Origin: Zingiber officinale
Lineage: Eukaryota > Streptophyta > Magnoliopsida > Zingiberales > Zingiberaceae
Direction: 5' to 3'
DNA length: 64,000 nucleotides
Assembly (NCBI RefSeq): GCF_018446385.1
Contig: NC_056001.1
Coordinates: 8,674,672 to 8,738,671, forward strand
Shown one piece after another: positions 32,707 to 48,904 of the stretch. A program made the position numbers and the translations under genes. The stretch's first letter is position 1, and every line of letters starts with the position of its first letter. The notes beneath the pieces were generated by a model. The model was not told the DNA's origin, searched no databases, and was given only the letters and a program-made list of their open reading frames with translations.

Positions 32707-35700
32707 TTAGGCAACAACTTGGCTGAACAGATGCTTCCGAATCTGCAAAAGATTTCAAGTTATTCCTTCGGTGAACTTAAGCAAATTGGATCCATCTATG
32801 TTTTATTAAAAACTAAAAGGTCAACAGTCAAAACTGTGAGTACCTCCGGGAGTTTCTTCCGAAAGACAACATCAAGTCTTGCATCAAGTGTATTCTCACA
32901 GACAATTTTACCATCTCTAGAAGCCAAGACAACACCTCCCGAGCTGAATCACAGAATAAGATCAGTTGGAAACTTGTCATTCAAATCTTAAATAAGCAGC
33001 CATAGGCACTAATTAAATTGTGATGTATAGATTTTCAGAATACATGAATGTTATTGCAAGTAACAAATCTCTGGAAATATAAGCCCAACAAAGAAAGAAA
33101 AAGATGTGATAAGAAGGGCATGAAGTAAAGTTGAACCATGAAACTATAACTTATAATTCTTTCAGGGACAGTGTACCTCGACACCTGCAAATTAAAAAAC
33201 TTTGACATGGAAAATGAGGCTTTTGATACAAGCTTGCATGTACCATCCAGCAGCCAAAAAGTGAAGTGACCTGAACTCACAGTTGTGGCCCAACTCGCGA
33301 CATAACTCTAGAGGATATGCTAGACAGAAAATTATTCCATAAAGGAAACCGAGAGGTCTTAAAGAGTATCAGTATGTAAAAGTATGTTGTTAATGCCGGT
33401 TATCAAAGATTTACTGCCGGTGGAAATTGATCACCATCACATCTCAAAAGGAAGTATTGTCATGATCTCAAATAACTTGTCTATCCTATGAGAGAAGGCG
33501 AGTCATTTCCAGAATTGATACACAGAAATAATACAATGAACCACTTTTATTGCATATTTTTTGTGAGTTTTGGCCTACACAGTAGATCACATATAATCCA
33601 TCTGAGGATGGTCCTTACCTATTCAATACTCTATCCTATGCAATGTTGTGAGATAGTATAAACAAAAGAGTGGACAAAGCATTCAGATTCATCCAGATCA
33701 AGTCACATTAACACAATATTAAAAGAAAAATAGAACATAATTTCCATCTAGAAGGTTGATACCAGTCCTAAAATGGTGTGAAACAGTTCGAAGATTTCAT
33801 TTCAAATAAACCTTGATGGGTGAGAGTAAGTACCAATAGGAGCCATGAGCATTTTCACGACTAGGTGAAGGTGGCAAGAAAGTGTTCTTGTCTAAGACTA
33901 TATTAGGAGGTGGTACATTAGCCTTGTCTGCATATTCTTTCTTTGCTAAGTTCAAAACAGATTCCACAAGTTCAATATCATCTTTGCGACAGCGCAACAG
34001 AACAACTGGTTCTTTGAGTCTTAGCAAGCTCTGAAGGGCAAAAAATGGTCAGATTTTTGTTCCAATATAAGGAAAAAAAATGAATAAACAAATACAAAGA
34101 AACCAACATAATATTCGTGCTGAGCAGAAGTATGACCAGTAAGCAAACAAAAATGTTTCTTGAGTGGGCACATGTTTCAGTAGTACAGATATTGTTTTAG
34201 GCAATGCAACCGTTATTTATGAAGATATGTTGTGAAGACCATACAGCATCTATATGTTCTAAACATGAACATGGTTGACAGAGACTGGGTACAACGGAAA
34301 CATCTAAACACTAATAACCTGGACAATGAGGTCTTTAAGGAGTTTTCCATAAGTCAAACGGGTGTTGCTCACAAGCAGGAGCTCTACTGCAGCATATTCT
34401 TTCATGGAGTTGACTATGTCATCTTGCGCTTGAAGAACTTTAATACGAGAAGCATTCAGCTGCACGGAGTACTCTCTATAAAGAAAAATATTTAACAATG
34501 TCAAATGAGTGTAAATCAGATGAATGGGCAAAGCAGCAATATACAAGGCCAGAGCATGATCACAAGTATTTGTTGTACAAACCATGTAATTTCAATGTAT
34601 AAGAACAAGGTTACTCACAGTGAGAACCCATGAGATGGAGTGAAAGAAGAAAGATTTTGCATTAAAAAGAGGTTAGGCACATTACATTTTCTTACGAATC
34701 TCAACTTGTTTCTGCTTGCGTTCATATTCTTGCTTGATTTTCCTCTTATCAGCCTCAAGAAGCTGCAACTTTTGAATGTTGAATTCCTATAACACCCAAA
34801 AGAGTAAAGAAAAAATAGTTCAGCAAAGGGAAAGTATTTCACAGAGAAAACAGGCAATTGGATAAAATTGGACAATTAGTACAGCCATACAAGAATGACA
34901 TGAAATTGGATACAAACAAAATAAGCACTTTTCTATACACAATCTCATGATAAAAGAAAAAAAGGAGTGTACTCTCTTGATCAAAAGAATGGAATTAAAC
35001 TATGACGTTATCTTATCCTACCAAAGTTTTTGACTTGATAGATGACGGATTACCTATTAGAATGCAATTCTCAAAAATTTGAGCCTGAAATTGAATTATC
35101 TGATGACTCTTACAGTTTCCTTGACAGGTTAACATGGGTGCTTCTTGCTACTCATGCAACTCTTCTTCCACCTTAAACTTTCTGCTCAAAAACTAATAGC
35201 TGAAATACTCAAGCTATGTCCTATGCTGTACATTGGTCCTGGAACAAAGGCCAATGAGATCACAACCTAGATGCTTGCAGAACTTGTATGCAGAAGCTGA
35301 AAGTAATGATTATTCCATGCGGTTGCCATAAGGACACAGGAAAAGAACTGGATTGCTAACTTGGATATGCCCAATGGCACTCTCTCTGGTAGATATCCTA
35401 GAGAGTTAGAAGCTCAACGTTTTCTCCCATCAGTTGGCAAATGCTATTCCAGGATGTCATCCCCGGCTTCCTAGAAGCTTGGTTCATTGCCACTGAGATC
35501 AAAGAACAAATTAATCAGGTGGGATCCAGTTAAAAACCTGAGCTGGGAAAGGTTGAGACATGAAATCAACCAATATAATTGGACCTTCCTTAAGCCAACA
35601 TCTTTCAAATTTTTGATGAATTTTACAATTACTGATGCACGTTACCCATCTCAACTACTCGTACATCTGTATAACTCCAAGGAGATTGCATTACCAGACT

Positions 35701-36689
35701 TCAGACCAATTTTCTTGCATGGATTGGGTCCCAAAGTTGCTTGTGAAAGTGTCCTCTAACTGCAGTGACAAGCACTCTCCAAGGTGGTTTCATTTCAGGA
35801 AGATGGATTGGGGATGTATTTGTCACTACAATTTGCATTGTAGCTTTACAAATGTCAACCAATTCCATGTTTGGGCTCAAACTTACACAAAGAATTTGAT
35901 GATCTCTCGAGGCAATTTTAAATGCTTTCGAGCCATATTGACTTCAGAAGATGCTGGATTACCAAGATTTCAATGTCGTTGAGCAATGCTTAGCTAGGAT
36001 CCTGGTTAAAGGGCCAGTAGGCTCCTGGTTCCCAACTTTGTTCATTGCTGCATCAATGGTTTTCTGCATGATATCATATAGACACGCTAATATTCTTCAT
36101 GGATCATGCAACAAATGTTGGAAATGTGAATGGAATAAAGAGGTGGTGATGAAGAGATTTTATTGTGTATAAGTTTATTTTCATATTAGAAGTCTCTTGG
36201 CTTTATTGTTGGTTTAAATTATGACACATGTATTAATGTTGTAGACATATGCATAGTGAGAGACTCTCTCACGCGTGAATGCACAGGGGTGGGTGCAAAC
36301 TCGGATCGACTCTCGATTATGCTAAGTACCACATTGACTATGTGACTCGGATCATTGGAAGTTTGGCAGAACCAACTCCGTTGGCAACATGAGATTATCA
36401 GCTCAGGTCATCTTATCTCCGACAACAGATTTATTAACACCTCTTTCAATTAGCAATGTGTGTGCGTTAATCTTCTTCCTAGATTATGCAACAGATCTAC
36501 TAACACCTCTTGCACTGGATACATTACAAAATGAAAGATCTTACAGATACTAAAACAATATGACCATTGCAAAGGAAGCAAGCACACCTCCTCGGCGGAG
36601 ACAGAGATCTCGTTGGCCTTCTCCTCCGCCTCCTGCCTGATGAACCGCACCATCTGCTGGATCTGCTTGGAGACATCCGGGTCGTTCAT
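32707..36689 (-). CDS. VHA-E: V-type proton ATPase subunit E (230 aa, six exons)
   Basis: A peripheral-stalk subunit of the vacuolar H+-ATPase that joins the catalytic V1 head to the membrane sector and acidifies vacuole and endosomes. Exons on the minus strand are 36689-36588, 34786-34686, 34475-34319, 34030-33834, 32943-32844 and 32742-32707. They sum to 693 nt, in frame, with gt-ag sites throughout. The protein starts MNDPDVSKQIQQMVRFIRQE, has the long helical N-terminal half (KIKQEYERKQKQVEIRKKIE, then NASRIKVLQAQDD) and the conserved C-terminal domain (SGGVVLASRDGKIVCENTLD, then LDVVFRKKLPEIRKHLF). The length equals that of other plant E subunits. It diverges from the E2 gene with 687 bp between start codons. 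Confidence 0.95.
34787..36587. other. Large first intron of VHA-E with unexplained open frames
   Basis: At 1.8 kb this is the longest intron of the gene. The stretch 35480-36170 has moderate base composition and several short open frames on the + strand, but none resembles a family I know. It may be an old inserted repeat. Confidence 0.4.
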
Positions 36690-37376
36690 TTTCGTGTAGA
36701 TCCAACAGAGAATAGAATACCACTTGATCGTTTGTTGTTCCCCGATTGACCAGAAACGAGGAAGAAAGAAGAGAGCCAATGTGATGCTCGACGTGGAGGA
36801 TTGCGATATATACAAGGGCAAGTCGGGCCAAAATTCGATCCCATGTCCTTTTCTTTTCAATCGTGAATCTTAAAAGGCCAATAGCGTCCCAGATCAACCG
36901 ATAGGAGTACGAGTCACGGAAGTCTTGCGTATCTTTTCACCGTCCAATTTGAACCGGATTTGGATAACGCATCCGTCGTAACCGTAGTAAGAGTAACGTG
37001 ATCGTGGGATAGTGGGTACGGGATCCAATCCGCTAACTCTTGACCCGTAAAATCATCGCCGTCCCTCCATTATTATAAAGCCGTCATTTATTTATTTATT
37101 TATCTATTTATTTATTTATTTATTTTCGCTTCTTCCCATTTGCCCAACCGCGAAAATAAAGAGAGGAGGAATCCAAGAATCCCTCGCGACAAGGTAGCGT
37201 GCGGCGGAATTCAAGGACACATTCTACCATTCTTCTTCTTTAGATAGATCGCTTCTTGCATCAACCGATTGGTTTATTTTCTTTTGAATCGTTTGCTTCT
37301 TTCCACCTCTTGTTTGTCGTGCGGTTCTCTCTGAGCAATCTTAGTTTTGTTAGGTATCAGGACTAGGTCTTTGGAG
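36690..37376. promoter_or_regulatory. Divergent promoter region, VHA-E and E2 enzyme
   Basis: The 687 bp between the two start codons must hold both promoters and leaders. It contains a TTTA microsatellite at 37082-37124 and a GC-richer stretch near 36590-36700. No strong TATA box is evident on either side, which fits housekeeping genes. Confidence 0.55.
37082..37124 (+). repeat. (TTTA)n microsatellite
   Basis: About ten tandem TTTA units with one interruption (atcta), in the divergent promoter. Confidence 0.85.
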
Positions 37377-40408
<3,032 letters not shown>

Positions 40409-41116
40409 CACCAGCGACTGGAGGTTGTATCTGCACTTGGTCAATTGTTAATTATGTATGGAGGTGTATTATGTTGTCTGTCGGCGGAATTATCTACTGC
40501 TATGGTATTAACCTACTGAAGAACCCTTAAGGAAAACCTCTTCAAGCTTCCCAGAACAATGGTCCATGGTGGTTGTATGCATTCGTTTGCAATGATGTTC
40601 ATATCTGAACCTTCACGATCTCTCCTCACTTCACTTGGCTGATTAGACATTGGATAATGGAAATTATCCAGTCTGAGTTTTCTAGCCAACTTTGAAATCC
40701 TAATTAACTCACTCATCAGCTTACTTCGTTGGTTATCTATGTTGAACTCGACTCACTGAACCAATGTCGAACCCTACCTAAATTCTACATGCTAAGCATT
40801 GGAGGGCCATGTTAGGTAAGTTCCGATGGAATTATCACAGTGCAAATCATATGAGTTTCACACTGCAAGCACAGAGCCGAAAATTACTACCAGTTTCTTA
40901 GGTTCGTAACTACAGAAAGATTATGAAATAATCAATTTAGGCTTACAAAAGCAGGATCTTATGATCCCTGAAAAACAAAATTGATGTCAGCAAAAGACAT
41001 ACTGTAGATCGAAATGTCCGAGTTTTCCATATCCTCTGTAAAAGCCTATTTTTACAAGGAAATCTCTCTGCCGATAAGAGTTGAATTGAACGGCTCCAGG
41101 AACATTATCAATTTCT
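40409..41116. other. Convergent 3' region between E2 and KH genes
   Basis: Probably the 3' untranslated sequences of both genes. No further gene or repeat is seen. Confidence 0.45.
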
Positions 41117-43216
41117 CTACCTACCTGCTTTCGCTCGCTTCATACCATTGTAAAATGGAGAAACACTGCCACTTGGATGAGGGCTATCATCCTTTGAACC
41201 TGAATTCAACATGGCTAATTCTCGAAGTTGTTGCTTCTTATAGTAATCCTGCGATTCATCCTGTAGATTTAATTGCAATGTCAAGTTATAAACATAGTTA
41301 TACCATATTTATGGTAACAAACCAAGAACATAATACCAAGTGAATACTCACCACTGGTCTCAGCAACTCTTCTATAACTTGGTGTGCATGTCTCAATCTT
41401 GCATCAATCATATTTGCTGGCAACTCTGCCTCAATCAAGATATGCAATGGATCATTCAAGTGTTCATAAGCTGGTCTTCCCCTCAGTTTTTCCTCCTTCA
41501 AAACATGAAGGACGTGAAAGATAAATAAACTGCCAAAGCAGCTGCAAAAACTAGAATTTCAGGTGAATAGCTGCCTTTTAAGTGAAAATCCTCTCCTTTT
41601 TGTTTTCCGTCATCTAAAAGCAAAAACATTTCTGTAAGGAGAAGATTGACGTGTACCAGACTCATCTTGTCAATGCGATGGACTATCGGAATGCCTAAAA
41701 AGGCTATTGGTTGTCATAGAAAAGAAGATAGACGAGTATAGATCTGGCCTTTCCCAATAGCTTAAGCTTTATACTTTATATTGTATCAAAGAGGAAGACT
41801 GTCCGTTCATTCATGTGTTCAGAAACAAATTACAGAGTCTAGAAAAACTTTCCCGAAGACTGGAGAGATTTGGAAGCTGAAGTATTCTTCTTACCTGGTA
41901 TGAATCTTTTATAGAGCCCTTTCCTCTAATGTAAACACGGCATCCTGTTGATGCTTCGATTCTTTTCAGCGAATTTCCCCTGGGCCCGAGAAGGCGTCCG
42001 ACAAAATTAAACTAAAGACAGTCTTAAATGTGAGTGACAGAATGATAGAACATATGCAGAACAAAAAGCTTTTGAGATGAAACAAAAGTCACATTAGGGT
42101 AGGTGTCCACTGGAATCTCTAAACGCAATACTTTCTTTATTGTACATGACTTTGGACTTGCCGGTGGTGCTTCTCGCCGATCAATTGCAATTCCTTGTGA
42201 AAAGCCTGCAATCTGCTGGGAGATAAATTGAATCGTATAGCAAAGGCAGAATAAGAACCAATACTCAGCACAAAAAAATATTAATAAATTCGGTTTTAAT
42301 AGATAAATATATTAGAAAACCTTTCACATGAGCAAATCTGAAGAAATTTAATATAGAACATGATGCATGAAGGAATTCAAAGATGATAGCTCTTGGAGTT
42401 AGGAGCAAGTGTTTAATCCATGAACTATGCTGTCAATTTTATGAAATGCTTGAGCTTTCAGATTAGTGATCATCCAATCAAATTTTAAATGGACATTATG
42501 TTATCTGTCTGCGAAAGCAATCAAATGATGAAGACACAAGTGAATAGCAACACAATTGCACAAGTTAGAAAAGATATAAACTTGTCTACCTCTCGTAAGG
42601 GTGCAGACAGAATACCAATACCAGTTCCTCCTACATTGAAAATTGAGTTGGAATTAGCCATGGGACTGGGACTTCTTTGCTGTATCCTGCTACAGTAATC
42701 AAACCCTTGGCTGGAAACCATGCCTGAGACTCTTAATATCTCTGTGAAATGCAGGCATTGATGGTCTGTAAGTACATTAGCAATCTTTCCAACTAATATT
42801 GCAAATTTTCCTCACAGAAGCATTTTTCCAACATTACGGGTAGAAATGATAAGGCATTCTGAGTATAGTTCTGCTTAACAAAGATTAGTTTTCTCTAATC
42901 CAAAACGTCGAATCAATCCCTTGAAAGCAGTCACTGACCTTTGTTCAGCAAGTGGCTACATATAGGAAAAACCTGCATGAAAGGCCCAAGCCTTTGATGC
43001 TCCGATAGCAGCTGTGCCAGATACTGACTGTTAACATTATAAAGACAGAAGATTTACACCGCCCATTCTAATCACAAAGCTTGATTACAAAACCAGGAAA
43101 ATGGAGCAAACCCTGCCCTTCCCGTAGGACCTGTACCTGTCAATGTCTTCTTTGCTACATGCCTGTGGGGAGACAGGTGCAGTCGGGAAGAAACTATGAG
43201 CATATAAACTAGACAT
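41117..43216 (-). CDS. STAR-type KH-domain RNA-binding protein, SPIN1-like (282 aa, seven exons)
   Basis: A nuclear RNA-binding protein of the Quaking/STAR type. The rice member SPIN1 acts in flowering-time control with a U-box E3 (known for the family). Exons on the minus strand are 43216-43137, 43027-42939, 42741-42590, 42215-42093, 42011-41895, 41495-41352 and 41260-41117. They total 849 nt in frame with gt-ag sites. The order is [20 protein letters not shown], then the QUA1-like [20 protein letters not shown], then the KH domain with the GPRG loop at residues 157-160 in [20 protein letters not shown], then KEEKLRG-type and ADLP-like [13 protein letters not shown], and the end [10 protein letters not shown]. 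Introns fall at sites usual for the family. An ATG 60 bases upstream in the same frame is possible, but family members start at the one chosen. Confidence 0.92.
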
Positions 43217-44017
43217 GATGATCGTTGAAAGAAAAAGAGGTGGGATGGAAGCTGAAAAGTGAGGTTTTGAATCCAAGGGGAAGGCTTCTGCTTCAAGCCT
43301 CTCTCAAGTCTCAATAGGGGCAACCCTTGTAACTCTTAAAAGGTATAAATACAGCAAAGCAAAGAATTATCAAACACTACAAAAAGGAGAAACAGAGTAA
43401 CAAAATGCCATGTTTTGGAGAGAGGAATTATTTCCTCTGCTTGCCATAAAACTGGGTTTCTGGTAGATTAAGAAACTCGAGATCTATGTAGGGGAGACAT
43501 CTTGGCTCCTTGTTGTTGCTGAATACTGATTGTGCATGTTCAAAAAGCTTGTGGAACTGTATCTGCCAAGAAAGGAGTCTCCAAATTCAAAAACGCACCT
43601 TGTCTTTCTGGCCTGAAGCACTAGTGCCGATAAGTATTCATGCAATGAGATTACAATTGTATATAAAATATTTTGCCTAACATACTGTGGGATGCAAAGT
43701 AATCAAATACGGGCATAAGTACAATGGAGGCATTAATGGCACAGTGGGAGGTGAGATGGATGGAGGTTGAAGAGCAGCATAGGATTCCCTGGTGATGTAA
43801 TAGAAAAAAACATAACAAGGCACGTTGAGCTGGGGCATGAGCTGCAGCAGGGACAGATCTGTGTGGGTTTGCTCACAAAGCTGCCTCCTCACTCTTGTTG
43901 TTAAGCCATTGCTTCATGTGCTACCATCTAAATCTCCACCCTCACAGCCAATTAGTATCCATGATGCCGACCATATGGCACACCAACTCCCATCAACTCT
44001 TCCTCTGCGAGTGATCC
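43217..44017. other. Region upstream of the KH gene
   Basis: Promoter and leader of the KH gene, presumably. No other feature is recognised before the LTR edge at 44018. Confidence 0.45.
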
Positions 44018-44903
44018 TGTCTCAAAACGGGGGAGATGGCGCGCTGGCTAGGGGAGGCGTCGAGGTGGCTCGTATGTTGATTGGGAGAAGACTATGAGCT
44101 GGAAGGAGACGGTGCTAAATGATCCTGGAGCTAAGAGCTGCAGACTTGTGCACACCACATATAGAGCAAACGAGAACATTAGAGCAAGAACCAGGGAAGG
44201 GTATCTGTGCAGGCATTCTGACACTCAAGTCAAAACAGTAGCCGAACAAAAAGTGGAGAAGACGATGAGCAATAGAACAACAATGTAAATGCACGAGTGT
44301 GTGGATGCGTATATCAGGTGGTTGAGTATGTACGACGACCTTCCTATAGGCGGAGGAAGGCTCCATTGCATGCATATGTTTGAGTAATGACATATTTCTT
44401 TACAAATTGTTATGATTCTCTGACAATGTTATCACCTAGAAAGAGTCTGACCAGCTTTGGACTGACTGGCTGTAAACTAGGAGCTATGCTTATGAAAAGT
44501 AGAGAGCTAGGCCACGTAAGTTCGACCGACACTAGGCTGGGCGAATGTAAATTGAGAGCCTTGCATTTTGAAGAAGTGGGGAGTTGAACCCCTAAAGTCT
44601 AACCGGCCTTTGAGTCGACCAAGTTTAAGTTGGTGACTCGACGTTTGCTCGAACAATATATCTAGTCAGACCTTATATATTCGACCGTTATACTTGAGTA
44701 TAGAGTCCACTCCAACCAAGCGATGCGCCTAGCATGTCCGATCAACCCTTTGATCGGGTTAGCTAGAGCACTTAGCTGTGACACTAAACCTATTTCGGTA
44801 TGGCATTGATACGATCAGAGAGTTGACTACTTTAACTGTCACAATAGTCGACTTTCTTGACGTCGAATCCCACTTCGTGGGTCCCACCTTACTCGCCATA
44901 TCA
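44018..44903 (-). repeat. Left LTR (3' LTR of the minus-strand gypsy-type element)
   Basis: Aligns with 51190-52576 along its length. It keeps the empty site (atgcgcctagcatgtccgat) for the MITE found in the right LTR. Confidence 0.8.
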
Positions 44904-45760
44904 CTAGCCTCCCCTTCAAATCTAATCGAAGGAGGCTGCAAGCTCGACTGACTAAACACTTATGTTCTTTAGTGTCATTGGCCTGGACGTTTAGTTCTAT
45001 TTCTGCCATTTGAGTTTTATGCTGGGTGCATTGCTTATTCAAATAGTTAATAGTTGTGTTAACAGTTGAGAACATGTGTGAGATCAAGCCCGCTTATAAC
45101 TCGGCCGAGTAATACGAGAGTCTGAGACATAGGCGTAAGAGCATGCTCGCTTATAACTCGGTCGAACAGTACGAGAGTCTAGGATATAGGCATGAGAGCA
45201 AGCTTACTTATAACTTGGCTTGTCGGCATGAGAGTCTAGAATAGGAGCGAGAGCAAACTCTCTTATAACTTGACTGATCGGCATGAGAGTCTAGAATAGG
45301 CACAAGGGAAAGCTCGCTTATAATTCAATCGATCGGTACGAGAATCTAGAACAGACATGAGAGCAGACTCGCTTATAATTCGGCTGATCAACACGAGAGT
45401 TTGGGACAGGCGCGAGAGCAGGCTCGCTTATAACTCAGTCAATCGGCACGAGAGTCTGGGACAGGCACGAGAGCAAACTCGCTTATAAAAATTGGTTGAT
45501 CGACATGAAAGTCTGGGACAAGCGCGAGAGCAGACTCACTTATAACTCGGCCAAGCGACATGAGAGTCTAGAAATTGGGTGCGAGGGCAAACTCGCTTAT
45601 AACTTGGCTGAGCGGCATAAGAGTCTGGGATAGGCGTGAGAGCAGACTTTCTTATAACTCGATCGGTCGACATGAAACTCTGGGACATGTATGAGGGCAT
45701 GCTCGCTTATAACTCGGTCGAGTAGTACGAGAATCTGGAACAAGCGCGAGGGCATGTTCG

Positions 45761-46517
45761 CTTATTGTTAGGACTAAAAGAATTAAAATATTTCCACAAT
45801 AGTATGATATTGTCCACTTTAAACCAAAACCCTTATAGTTTTGTTTTGAGCTCTACCCAAAATGCCTCATACCAGTAGAGATATTTTTCTCTTATAAGTC
45901 CATGATCCTTTCCATATGTTTTCAATGTGGGACTTTTTTTTTGCAACTATTGTAACCCAATAATCCTCTCCTCAAATGAAGGATCACCCTCTCAATCCGT
46001 TGGATGTCATCTAATCCTTGACCCACTAAAACTTTTCTGCCCCTTGGTTCAACCGATTTACTAGAACTTTCTTATCCCTCAGTCCACCTGACCTACTGAA
46101 ACTTCCTTACCCCTTAGTCCAACTGACTTACTAGGTCTTCCTTTTATAGCGGCAATTAGGACTTCTCTACCTAGTGTTTGGTCATCTTGATCTAGACATG
46201 GGAGCCCCCCCTTTCTTTGTTAGAGATCAATATTCCACCTAGATGGTTCGATTGAACCATGACTATTGTGCACAGTCGACGGTTAGTCATTCTAGCAGTC
46301 TGAACTTTGATACAAATTGTTAGGATAAAAAGAATTAAGATATCTCCATAATGGTATTATATTGTTCACTTTGGACCTAAATCCTCATGGTTTTCTTTTT
46401 GTGTACTACCAAAAGGTCTCATACCAATAGAGACATCTTTCCCTTATAAGTCCATGATCCTTTCCATGTGTTTTTAATGTGAGACTTTGTTTGCAATCAT
46501 TATAACCCAATACTTAT
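45761..46517 (-). mobile_element. TRIM (miniature terminal-repeat retrotransposon)
   Basis: Direct repeats at 45766-45962 and 46318-46512 (TGTTAGGA to CCCAATA) flank about 355 bp without coding capacity. Just inside the right repeat, gaactttgatacaaa is a diverged reverse copy of a tRNA-Met primer site, so it reads on the minus strand. CTTAT lies at both borders (45761-45765 and 46513-46517), copied from the host array's own cgcttataactc unit. The repeats differ at many sites, so it is fairly old. Confidence 0.8.
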
Positions 46518-47333
46518 AACTCAATCGAGCAACATGAGATTCTGGAACAGGAGTGAGGACAAGTTTACTTATAACTCGATTGATTGGCAAGAGAGTTTGG
46601 GACAGGCTCGAGTGCAAACTCACTTATAACTCGATCGAGCAGCATGAGAGTCTAGGACTTAGGTGCGAGAGCAGAATCACTTATAACTCGGTCAATCAGT
46701 ACGAGAGTCTGAGACAGGAGCAAGAGAAGACTCACTTATAACTCGGTCAGTCGGTACGAGAGTCTGGGACAGGTGCGAGAGCAGGCTCGCTTATTACTCA
46801 GTCGGACGGTAAAAGAGTCTTAGAGGCACTGTGTATGATCTGAATGTCTTAGAATGTGGAGATACATTGTATTACCTGAATGCCTTAACACATGGGAGCG
46901 AGTGCATGTTCACTTATAACTTGTCTGATCGGCATGAGAGTCTGGGATAGACACGAGAGCTGGCTCGCTTATAACTCCACCAAGTGGCACGAGAGTCTTG
47001 GACCGATGCGAGAGCAAATTCACTTATAACTTGGCCGAGTGACACGAGAGTCTGGGATAGGTGCGAGAACAAGCTCGCTTATAACTTTGTTGGGTGGCAT
47101 GAGAGTTTGGGAGGCATGATGTATGATTTAAATACCTTGGAGAATGGAGGTACAGTGTATGACCTGAATGTCTTAGAACATAGGTGTGAGGGCATGCTCA
47201 CTTATAACTCGGTTGATCGATGTAATATTATGGGATAGGCATGAGAGTAGGCTCGCTTATAACTCAATTGAGTGGAACAAGAGTCTGGGACATACGTGAG
47301 TGTAGATTCACTTATAATTCGGTCGAATGACAC

Positions 47334-48221
47334 GAGAGTGTAGGTGCAGCGGAGGCCGACAAGAGGGGGTAAATTGCTGAAAACAAAAAAAAAACTATAC
47401 CCTCCTCGTGCTTTCAACTCAATTAGTGCAATAGTAAATAAAGCAGTAAAGTAAGAAAGCAATAAACAGAAAAGAAACAAGAATTTAACCTGGTTACAAC
47501 TAAGGAGGTTGTTAATCCAGGGCAATGAGAAGCGCACTAAAAAGAATCTCCTTTACTGAAGGCGGAGAAACCTTTTACACTTTGGAAGCTTAGAACTATT
47601 GCTAGGAATGGCTACACAATTGATTGCTTGAGTTGTGTTGAATTCCTAGCTCCAGGAGCCTTTAAATAGCATCTGAAAATTTGATCTCGAGGGTCCAAGG
47701 CGCCTCCAATAGGGGTCCAAGGCACCTCCAAGGGGTGAGCAGATAAAACTTTATCCGCAACTCGAAACGGTCAGTTTGACCTGTTGAAGGCGCCTTCAAC
47801 AAGGCTAAAGGCGCCTCCAAGCCTGATGGAGGCGCCTCCAAGCTGGCAGCTCAAATTCCAGCTTGCTTTCTTCAGCTTTCGATGCTTCGTTCTTTTGGGT
47901 GATTTCGGCCAACCGGAATAGGGCTCACCCGAACTCAATTCCCGGCCTTCTCCTCGAGCAGTCTTCTTCCCCGGCTTAACGTCCCTCGAACGCCGCGCAC
48001 GTTCTTCTCGCCCACCGGTGTACTCTTCCGCAGCTCTCTCGTCCTTTGGATGCACCGAGCCCATCGACTCCCTTCCCGTGCCGTCCTTCTCGCTATCTGC
48101 GTCTTCCGCTCGACTTCCTGCGCTCCTAAGCTCCTGCACACTCAGACACAGGGATCAAACACAGCAGGACCTAATCAACTTAATTGATCACATCAAAACA
48201 CCCACGGGGACCAACAGAGAG
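47334..48221 (-). mobile_element. Solo LTR nested in the tandem array
   Basis: The 878-bp LTR (47339-48216) reads TGTTGGTCCCCGTGGGTG on the minus strand through to CCGCTGCACCTACA. Perfect GAGAG duplications stand at 47334-47338 and 48217-48221, taken from the array unit cacgagagtctggg. No internal region remains, as expected after LTR-LTR recombination. It contains repeated ggcgcctcc motifs at about 47700-47850. Confidence 0.85.
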
Positions 48222-48904
48222 TCTGGGAGGCACGGTGTATGGCCCAAATGCCTTAGAGAATTGAATCAAAGTGTATGACCCAAATGCCTTAGAACATGGG
48301 CGCGAGGGTATGCTCACTTATAACTTGGTTGGTCGGTACGAGAGTTTGAGACAAGAGCGAGAGCAGACTCGCTTATAACTCGGTCAGTTAGCACGAGAAT
48401 CTGGGATATGCGCGATAACAAGCTCACTTATAACTCGACTTGGTGTCACAAGAGTCTGGGAGGCATAGTGTATGACTCAAATGCCTTGGAGAGTGGAGGC
48501 ATAGTGTATGACTTAAATGCCTTGGCACATGGGCACGAGGGCATGTTCGTTTATAACTCAACTAGTTAGCACCAGAGTCTAAGACAGGCATGAGAGCATA
48601 CTCATTATAACTCGGTCGAGCGGCACGAGAGTCTGGGACAGGCACGAGAGCATGCTCACTTATTACTCAGTCGGGTGGCACAAGAGTCTCTGAGAGGTAC
48701 AATGTATGGCCTGAATACCTTGGAGAATGGAGACACTATGTATGCCCTAAAATATGGGCATAAGAGCGTGCTCGCTTATAACTCGGTTAGTCGGCATGAG
48801 AGTCTTGGATAAACACAAGAGCAGAATCGCTTATAACTCGGCCGATCGGCATAAGAGTCTGGGATAAGCACAAGTGCAAGTTTGTTTATAACTCGATCGT
48901 GCGT

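Noticed and set aside
47771-48278. Coding frames within the solo LTR
   Set aside because: They lie wholly within an LTR with matching GAGAG borders and show no protein family features.
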